A stretch of DNA of 11,545 bases from an uncultured Bacteroides sp. (GTDB taxonomy: Bacteria; Bacteroidota; Bacteroidia; Bacteroidales; Bacteroidaceae): NCBI GenBank assembly GCA_900551645.1, contig URWP01000067.1, forward strand, positions 1 to 11,545, given 5' to 3'. Below are positions 7,834 to 11,545 of this stretch, piece after piece (position 1 is the stretch's first letter; every line of letters starts with the position of its first letter). Below the pieces are notes generated by a model, which had not been told where the DNA came from, searched no databases, and was given only the letters and a program-made list of their open reading frames with translations. A program made the translations under genes and the position numbers.

Positions 7834-8049
7834 TTTGTATGTACAACTGTTTGCGGTAGCGTATTATACAGCCTGTAGTAGTTCTGACTTTGTCGTAGAT
7901 TTTTAAAATGGGAAAGTCGAATATATTACAGGCTGAATTATGCTGTCTTTTGTGAATGCTTTTATTCTATGCTGTTGACAGATTTCATAAATGATTCGTG
8001 ATATAAACATATTGGGACATGTATCAGCAGACGGAACGTTAATCTGATA

Positions 8050-8211
8050 ATGAAGCAATCTTTTTTTGATGTGAAGCAGAAGGTGGAGAATATTGATATG
8101 GATATTCTGACAACTAAAGTTCGGGTATTTCTTAAAAATACAGGACAATTTGAGGGATACAACATGATTTGTGCCAGGGCTGTCCATGAATATGCGATTC
8201 CTCGTTTGTGA
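8050..8211 (+). CDS. Unrecognised 53-residue ORF
   Basis: This ATG-started frame encodes a hydrophilic peptide beginning MKQSFFDVKQKVENIDMD and ending in AVHEYAIPRL. The frame stays open upstream to a TGA at 7999, so the true start could be earlier or lost. I recognise no domain, signal peptide or membrane segment. The helical, charged composition looks protein-like, and it may be a piece of a longer decayed gene. Its stop codon lies inside the first unit of the tandem dyad repeat. The opposite strand also has open frames here, none more convincing. Confidence 0.25.
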   Translation: MKQSFFDVKQKVENIDMDILTTKVRVFLKNTGQFEGYNMICARAVHEYAIPRL

Positions 8212-8246
8212 AACATCATCTTTCACGGTGAAACATCATCATTCAC
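8208..8246. repeat. Tandem 19-bp dyad repeat
   Basis: Two copies, GTGAAACATCATCTTTCAC (8208-8226) and GTGAAACATCATCATTCAC (8228-8246), differ at one base and are separated by one base. Each has inverted ends (GTGAA and TTCAC), so each unit is itself a dyad with the two centres 20 bp apart, close to two helical turns. An extra GTGAAA half-site occurs at 8281-8286. Such a layout suits a protein-binding array; no binding protein is evident. Confidence 0.7.
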
Positions 8247-8298
8247 AATAAATCATTGTTCCTCACTTTTTTACATGCATGTGAAAGCGTAAAACTAA

Positions 8299-8379
8299 TC
8301 GGGAGAATCTTTTGTAGAATGGAAAGAACTTGATATCCCTGTTTCAGGCGATATCGAATGGATTTTGAAGGTCATTTAA
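8299..8379 (+). pseudogene. Possible C-terminal coding remnant
   Basis: Between TAA at 8296 and TAA at 8377 one frame reads SGESFVEWKELDIPVSGDIE followed by WILKVI. Its residue mix (Trp, acidic residues, a DIPVSGD turn) looks like the end of a real protein, but there is no start codon and I cannot name the family. It is recorded as a possible fragment only. Confidence 0.2.
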
Positions 8380-8416
8380 ACAGCTTTTAAAAGAAAGTAA
8401 TATCAGCAAGATAAAA

Positions 8417-8448
8417 TTTGGATAATCTCTCAATTATCCTTATCTTTA
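8417..8448 (+). promoter_or_regulatory. Promoter of the hipB-like gene with an embedded operator-like dyad
   Basis: TTTG (8417-8420) and TATCTTTA (8441-8448, seven of eight matches to TAnnTTTG) are 20 bp apart, the spacing of Bacteroides promoters, and lie about 50 bp before the ATG at 8501. The spacer is almost wholly filled by the dyad GGATAAT-N6-ATTATCC (8420-8439). A repressor bound there would block RNA polymerase, so this is a likely autoregulatory operator. The TATCC half-site is also the one used by E. coli HipB, although the arm order is reversed here. Confidence 0.6.
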
Positions 8449-8500
8449 CAACTGATAATATATACACAGTTTTCTTATAAATTCCATAGATACAGATAAT

Positions 8501-8830
8501 ATGTTATCGGTATTGGATAACTATACATTGGATAATCCCGATGATATTTCACGAGATATTGCCAATGATTTCCGCCGTAGGAGAGTAGAGAAAAACCTGA
8601 CGCGGGAGGAGGTAGCCGCAAAGGCAGGGGTAGCTGTCAGTAATATTGTCCGTTTTGAACAGAAGGGATTGATTTCACTGAAGAATCTGATAGGGCTGGC
8701 TATTGCATTGGGATATGTTTCAGAACTCCGTAACCTGTTTGTGCAACCGAAATATGATACGATGGAGGAGCTTACCCAAATCCGGAAGAACAGTAACAAG
8801 AAAAGAGCGTACAAACAAGATGAAGATTGA
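8501..8830 (+). CDS. HipB-like XRE-family transcriptional regulator
   Basis: This small DNA-binding protein would be the antitoxin-repressor of a HipBA toxin-antitoxin pair. Of 109 residues, the helix-turn-helix spans about 24-78 (RRRRVEKNLTREEVAAKAGV, AVSNIVRFEQKG, SLKNLIGLAIALGY), and a charged tail (IRKNSNKKRAYKQDED) follows. The ATG at 8501 follows a good promoter and gives an N-terminus (MLSVLDNYTLDNPDDIS) in keeping with Bacteroides homologues as I remember them. Its end overlaps the hipA start codon by 11 bases, which indicates translational coupling. It looks intact while hipA is destroyed, so it is now an orphan antitoxin that could still repress its own promoter or other sites. Confidence 0.85.
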   Translation: MLSVLDNYTLDNPDDISRDIANDFRRRRVEKNLTREEVAAKAGVAVSNIVRFEQKGLISLKNLIGLAIALGYVSELRNLFVQPKYDTMEELTQIRKNSNKKRAYKQDED

Positions 8831-9301
8831 AAAATTGACTGTTAATTATCACGGTATACCGGTAGGTGTCCTGTCTCTGACTCCGGACATTGTGTATATC
8901 ATTGTCTAATCCGGTGTTGGATTATAGTAACCTGTTGGCATTGACTGGTTTCCTGACTCAAAATCTTGCTGATGTGGAGGAAATGTATCGTCGGATGGTC
9001 TTCAATTACTTGACAGATAATAAGGATGATCATTGCAAGAATTTCAGTTTTATCTGTAAACAGATTGGAAAGGGAAAATGGAGATGGGAACTTGCTCCAG
9101 CCTACGATTTGACTTTATGCATAGAAAGGATATAATGGCAAACATGCTACTTCTGTCAACACCAAAGGAAATCCTACTTTGATGGATATGATAGCTGTGG
9201 GTATAAAGATTCGGATGAGTGAGCAGCGTTGTCGGTATATTTATCAGGAGGTAAAATCTCGTTGCGGTGATTTGTTGCGACATGATATTCTTAAAGAATA
9301 A
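8820..9301 (+). pseudogene. hipA toxin kinase remnant (deleted and frameshifted)
   Basis: HipA is a serine/threonine kinase toxin that in E. coli phosphorylates glutamyl-tRNA synthetase. Three pieces remain in three frames. The HipA N-terminal domain start, MKIEKLTVNYHGIPVGVLSL (from ATG 8820), is lost after LTPD near 8886 and its frame stops at 8909. A C-terminal kinase piece (about 8913-9132) has LDYSNLLALTGFLTQNL, the catalytic-loop motif NKDDHCKNFSF and the metal-binding APAYDLT. A final piece (about 9131-9301) reads YNGKHATSVNTKGNPTLMDM in another frame and runs to the stop at 9299-9301. The junction near 8886-8912 has lost most of the N-terminal half of the kinase, including the ATP-binding part, and a second frame change lies at about 9121-9131. 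Roughly 150 of the usual 400 or more residues survive, so no active toxin is expected. Confidence 0.85.
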
Positions 9302-9319
9302 GTATGTTTTCGTTGATTG

Positions 9320-9360
9320 AAAAAGCGGTAACCTGCCTTCATCCGGAAGCTGGTTACCGC
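9320..9360 (-). terminator. Terminator of the dap operon
   Basis: GCGGTAACC (9325-9333) pairs with GGTTACCGC (9352-9360), with an inner CTTC/GAAG stem. On the minus strand the hairpin is followed by five T (A run at 9320-9324) and lies 25 bp beyond the dapL stop. It sits between two converging genes, 24 bp after the hipA remnant, and may also slow plus-strand read-through, but there is no T run on that side. Confidence 0.85.
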
Positions 9361-9384
9361 AAAACTATTGTATAGAAAAAGAAT

Positions 9385-10617
9385 CTACTTAGCCCATTTA
9401 GCGATACGTTTCATCGCTTCAATGCAATCCTCCCGTTTACCGAAGGCTGTGAGTCGCAGGTAGCTTTCTCCGCTGGGGCCAAAGCCTACGCCCGGTGTAC
9501 CTACTACGTGGACATCGTTCAGCAGACGGTCGAAGAACTGCCAGGAAGTGCAGTCTTGAGGGGTCTTCAGCCACAGATATGGAGAGTTTACACCGCCGAA
9601 TACCTGAAAGCCGGCTGGCTGGAAACCTTCGCGCATGATGCGTGCGTTTTCCAGGTAATAATCGATAGTCTCCTTTACCTGTTTTTTCCCTTCGGGACTG
9701 TAAATGGCTTCGGCAGCTCGCTGGGTAACGTAGCTTGTCCCGTTGAACTTGGTACACTGGCGACGGTTCCACAGTCTGTTCAGCGAAACACGTTCGCCGT
9801 TGCTTGTCCGAGCCATGACTTCTTCCGGTACTACCGTATACCCACAACGTACACCGGTGAATCCGGCAGTCTTCGAGAAACTGCGGAACTCAATGGCACA
9901 TTGCTTGGCGCCTTCTATCTCGTAGATGGAGTGGGGAACATCGTTTTCACGGATGAAGGCTTCGTAGGCAGCGTCGAAAAGGATGAGGCTGTCGTTGGCC
10001 AGGGCGTAATCCACCCATTGCTTCAGTTGTTCTTTCGTCAGAGTGGTACCGGTCGGATTGTTCGGGTAGCACAGGTATACCATATCCATGCGTATATCCG
10101 GAATCTGCGGAATAAAACCGTTCTCTGCTGTACACGGCAAGTAGGTGATACGGCTCCAGCGTCCGTCTTCCTGCAAGTCGCCGGCACGTCCACTCATCAC
10201 GTTGCTGTCGATATAAACCGGGTAAACTGGATCTGTTACGGCTACGCTGTTGCAGCCCTGTAAGATATCACCGATATTACCGGTATCGCTTTTTGCTCCA
10301 TCACTGACGAATACTTCCGATGCTTTTAACTGGACACCGCGGGGAGCAAAATCGTTGGCGATGATGGCTTCAATCAGGAAATCGTACCCCTGTTCCGGAC
10401 CGTAGCCCCGAAAAGTCTCAGCGTGAGCCATCTCGTCTACCGCACGATGCATGGCTTCGATGCAGGCAGGGGGAAGCGGACGGGTAACGTCGCCTATACC
10501 CAAACGGATGAGTTTGGCTTCGGGATGAGCAATTTTGAATGCATTCACTTTCTTTGCGATATCCGAGAACAGGTAACTACCTGGTAATTTCAAAAAATTT
10601 TCGTTTATTATTGCCAT
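9385..10617 (-). CDS. dapL: LL-diaminopimelate aminotransferase
   Basis: This PLP enzyme converts tetrahydrodipicolinate and glutamate to LL-2,6-diaminopimelate and 2-oxoglutarate in one step, bypassing the DapD/DapC/DapE route to lysine and peptidoglycan. It acts in the cytoplasm. The 410 residues are the usual length. Visible fold-type I class features are [11 protein letters not shown] (39-49), the substrate-loop region [10 protein letters not shown], the cofactor-phosphate region [15 protein letters not shown] (183-190), FDAAY (214-218) with the pyridine-nitrogen Asp215, and [15 protein letters not shown] with the Schiff-base Lys249. It is the last gene of a minus-strand operon, 24 bp after dapF, whose product takes the next step in the pathway. 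Its G+C content is visibly higher than that of the PUL. Confidence 0.97.
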   Translation of the reverse strand: MAIINENFLKLPGSYLFSDIAKKVNAFKIAHPEAKLIRLGIGDVTRPLPPACIEAMHRAVDEMAHAETFRGYGPEQGYDFLIEAIIANDFAPRGVQLKASEVFVSDGAKSDTGNIGDILQGCNSVAVTDPVYPVYIDSNVMSGRAGDLQEDGRWSRITYLPCTAENGFIPQIPDIRMDMVYLCYPNNPTGTTLTKEQLKQWVDYALANDSLILFDAAYEAFIRENDVPHSIYEIEGAKQCAIEFRSFSKTAGFTGVRCGYTVVPEEVMARTSNGERVSLNRLWNRRQCTKFNGTSYVTQRAAEAIYSPEGKKQVKETIDYYLENARIMREGFQPAGFQVFGGVNSPYLWLKTPQDCTSWQFFDRLLNDVHVVGTPGVGFGPSGESYLRLTAFGKREDCIEAMKRIAKWAK

Positions 10618-10641
10618 AAAAGTCTGTTTCTTTGGTTGTTT

Positions 10642-11475
10642 TTAAATCGTTATTTCTCCATCGAACACGGTGGTAGCAGGCCCGGTCATGAGAATGCGGT
10701 TGTCTGCCGTCCATTCGATATGCAGAGTACCTCCATCCATCTCAATGTCACTGCTGCGTCCGGTTCTTCCAGTAACCGAAGCGGCTACGGCAGTAGCACA
10801 GGCACCTGTGCCGCAGGCCAGGGTGATGCCGGAGCCCCGTTCCCAAACTCGCATACGGATACTTCCATCTTCACGGATTTGAGCGAACTCAATGTTGCAG
10901 CGTTCCGGAAAGAGGGGATGATGTTCCAGTTTCGGACCGATTTCGGTGAGAGGAATCTGCATGACATCGGGCACGAAGATGACGAAATGCGGATTTCCCA
11001 TGCAGACGAATGTTCCTTTGAATGTCTGTCCGTCGGCTTTGATTTCTCCATCCATCATGCTTCCGGAAGCTGTTGCCAACTGTTGTTTATTTTCCAGCAA
11101 CGGCTGTTCCATGTCTACGGTAACGGTATTGACTTTCCCTTCAGCTACATGCAGGTGGAGTGTCTTGATTCCGGAAAGGGTTTCCAGCGTGATTTCCGTG
11201 TGTTGGGTCAGTCCGTGCTCGTATACGTATTTCCCGATGCAACGGCTGGCGTTTCCGCACATCATAGCTTCCGAACCGTCGGCATTAAAAATGCGCATAC
11301 TGAAATCTGCCTTTTCAGAAGGACCTATCAGTACAAGTCCGTCGCTGCCGATACCGAAGTGTGGGCGGCTCCATGCGATAGAAAGTGTTTCCGGATTGGC
11401 AACGGGATACTTCAACGTGTTTACGTAAATGTAGTCGTTGCCTGCTCCGTGCATTTTGGTGAATTGGATTTTCAT
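10642..11475 (-). CDS. dapF: Diaminopimelate epimerase
   Basis: This cytoplasmic cofactor-independent racemase converts LL-diaminopimelate to the meso form, the direct precursor of lysine and the peptide cross-link residue in the cell wall. Of 277 residues, the two catalytic cysteines are Cys73 in [16 protein letters not shown] and Cys221 in [16 protein letters not shown], one in each half of the pseudo-symmetric fold. The N-terminus [12 protein letters not shown] and the GSDGLVLI and [10 protein letters not shown] blocks are also typical. The ATG is 25 bp downstream of the preceding gene's stop, and dapL follows after 24 bp, so the epimerase and the aminotransferase that supplies it are made together. 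Confidence 0.97.
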   Translation of the reverse strand: MKIQFTKMHGAGNDYIYVNTLKYPVANPETLSIAWSRPHFGIGSDGLVLIGPSEKADFSMRIFNADGSEAMMCGNASRCIGKYVYEHGLTQHTEITLETLSGIKTLHLHVAEGKVNTVTVDMEQPLLENKQQLATASGSMMDGEIKADGQTFKGTFVCMGNPHFVIFVPDVMQIPLTEIGPKLEHHPLFPERCNIEFAQIREDGSIRMRVWERGSGITLACGTGACATAVAASVTGRTGRSSDIEMDGGTLHIEWTADNRILMTGPATTVFDGEITI

Positions 11476-11500
11476 TATATAAAGTTAGTTTTTGAGTTGT

Positions 11501-11545
11501 TCATTGTTCGTAAGCTTCTTCGTGTATGCCGGCTACAGCACGGCC
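11501..11545 (-). CDS. asnB: C-terminal end of probable asparagine synthetase B (partial)
   Basis: Only the last 14 codons and the stop are in the window: GRAVAGIHEEAYEQ. The ending resembles the C-terminus of glutamine-dependent asparagine synthetase AsnB, where a DPSGRA motif precedes a short V/I-H-x-x-A-Y tail. Its stop is 25 bp before dapF on the same strand, so it is probably the upstream gene of the same operon. An asnB-dapF-dapL order would group aspartate- and glutamine-linked amino-acid genes. The call rests on very few residues. Confidence 0.55.
   Translation of the reverse strand, partial: GRAVAGIHEEAYEQ

Larger units (their letters stand above)
7834..8500. other. Gene-poor stretch, probably decayed DNA
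   Basis: These 667 bases hold no convincing intact gene. They contain a weak GTACAT/ATGTAC dyad at the end of the phosphoesterase gene (7825-7844), a widely spaced 9-bp inverted repeat CAGCCTGTA/TACAGGCTG (7869-7877 and 7927-7935), a 53-codon ORF, a tandem dyad repeat, a short possible coding remnant and the hip promoter. Many stops in all frames and the broken hipA next door suggest erosion of former accessory genes. No clear terminator for the PUL transcript is visible. Confidence 0.6.

Noticed and set aside
7869..7935. 9-bp inverted repeat CAGCCTGTA/TACAGGCTG with about 49 bp between arms, as mobile-element ends
   Set aside because: The arms are short, enclose no gene and show no target duplication; chance is a sufficient explanation.
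7903..8226. Minus-strand open frame (107 codons) in the gene-poor stretch
   Set aside because: The translation is rich in Ile, His, Ser and Cys without domain pattern, it overlaps a second minus frame of similar quality, and it runs through the tandem repeat. It is possibly chance, so not called.
9508..10263. Long plus-strand open frame (251 codons) opposite dapL
   Set aside because: It lies wholly inside the antisense of a clear dapL gene, has no domain resemblance, and reflects the G+C-rich codon pattern of the opposite strand.
10946..11428. Plus-strand open frame (160 codons) opposite dapF
   Set aside because: It is antisense to an intact dapF with both catalytic cysteines; no recognisable protein features.

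Overview
The window looks like a chromosomal segment of a Bacteroides-type gut bacterium (order Bacteroidales). The evidence is a SusC/SusD outer-membrane pair preceded by an ECF sigma / FecR-type anti-sigma module, Bacteroides-style promoters (TTTG and TAnnTTTG boxes) rather than sigma-70 ones, starts without strong Shine-Dalgarno sequences, and the dapL/dapF lysine-peptidoglycan pathway genes.

Layout. (1) 1-6589, plus strand: a transduction-type polysaccharide utilization locus (PUL). It has the C-terminal part of an ECF sigma factor (apparently interrupted at a perfect 26-bp palindrome), a FecR-type anti-sigma factor, a SusC transporter with the extra N-terminal STN signalling domain, and a SusD lipoprotein. 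The 250-bp gap before susC carries a complete-looking antisense small-RNA unit on the minus strand (promoter, about 80 nt body, hairpin plus seven U). It fits the DonS type of cis-encoded repressor described for Bacteroides PULs. (2) 6652-7833, plus strand: a secreted calcineurin-like phosphoesterase, separated from susD by a 14-bp-stem hairpin. No glycoside hydrolase is in view, so the substrate is unknown, but a phosphorylated ligand is a reasonable guess. (3) 7834-8500: a decayed stretch with no convincing intact gene, a tandem 19-bp dyad repeat, a small ORF and a possible coding remnant. (4) 8501-9301, plus strand: a HipB-like regulator with a recognisable promoter and an operator-like dyad between its promoter boxes, followed by a hipA kinase gene destroyed by an internal deletion and a frameshift. 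(5) 9325-11545, minus strand: an operon of G+C-richer housekeeping genes, read right to left: the end of a probable asnB, then dapF and dapL, ending in a hairpin terminator that separates it from the hip remnant.

How it fits together. In region 1, ligand capture by SusCD would signal through the STN domain to FecR and release the sigma factor, while the antisense RNA would hold susC expression down when the ligand is absent. If the sigma gene is really broken, this control loop is cut. Region 5 supplies meso-diaminopimelate for lysine and peptidoglycan and appears tied to amino-acid nitrogen metabolism. Regions 3-4 look like the eroded remains of accessory DNA between an accessory PUL and the core genome.
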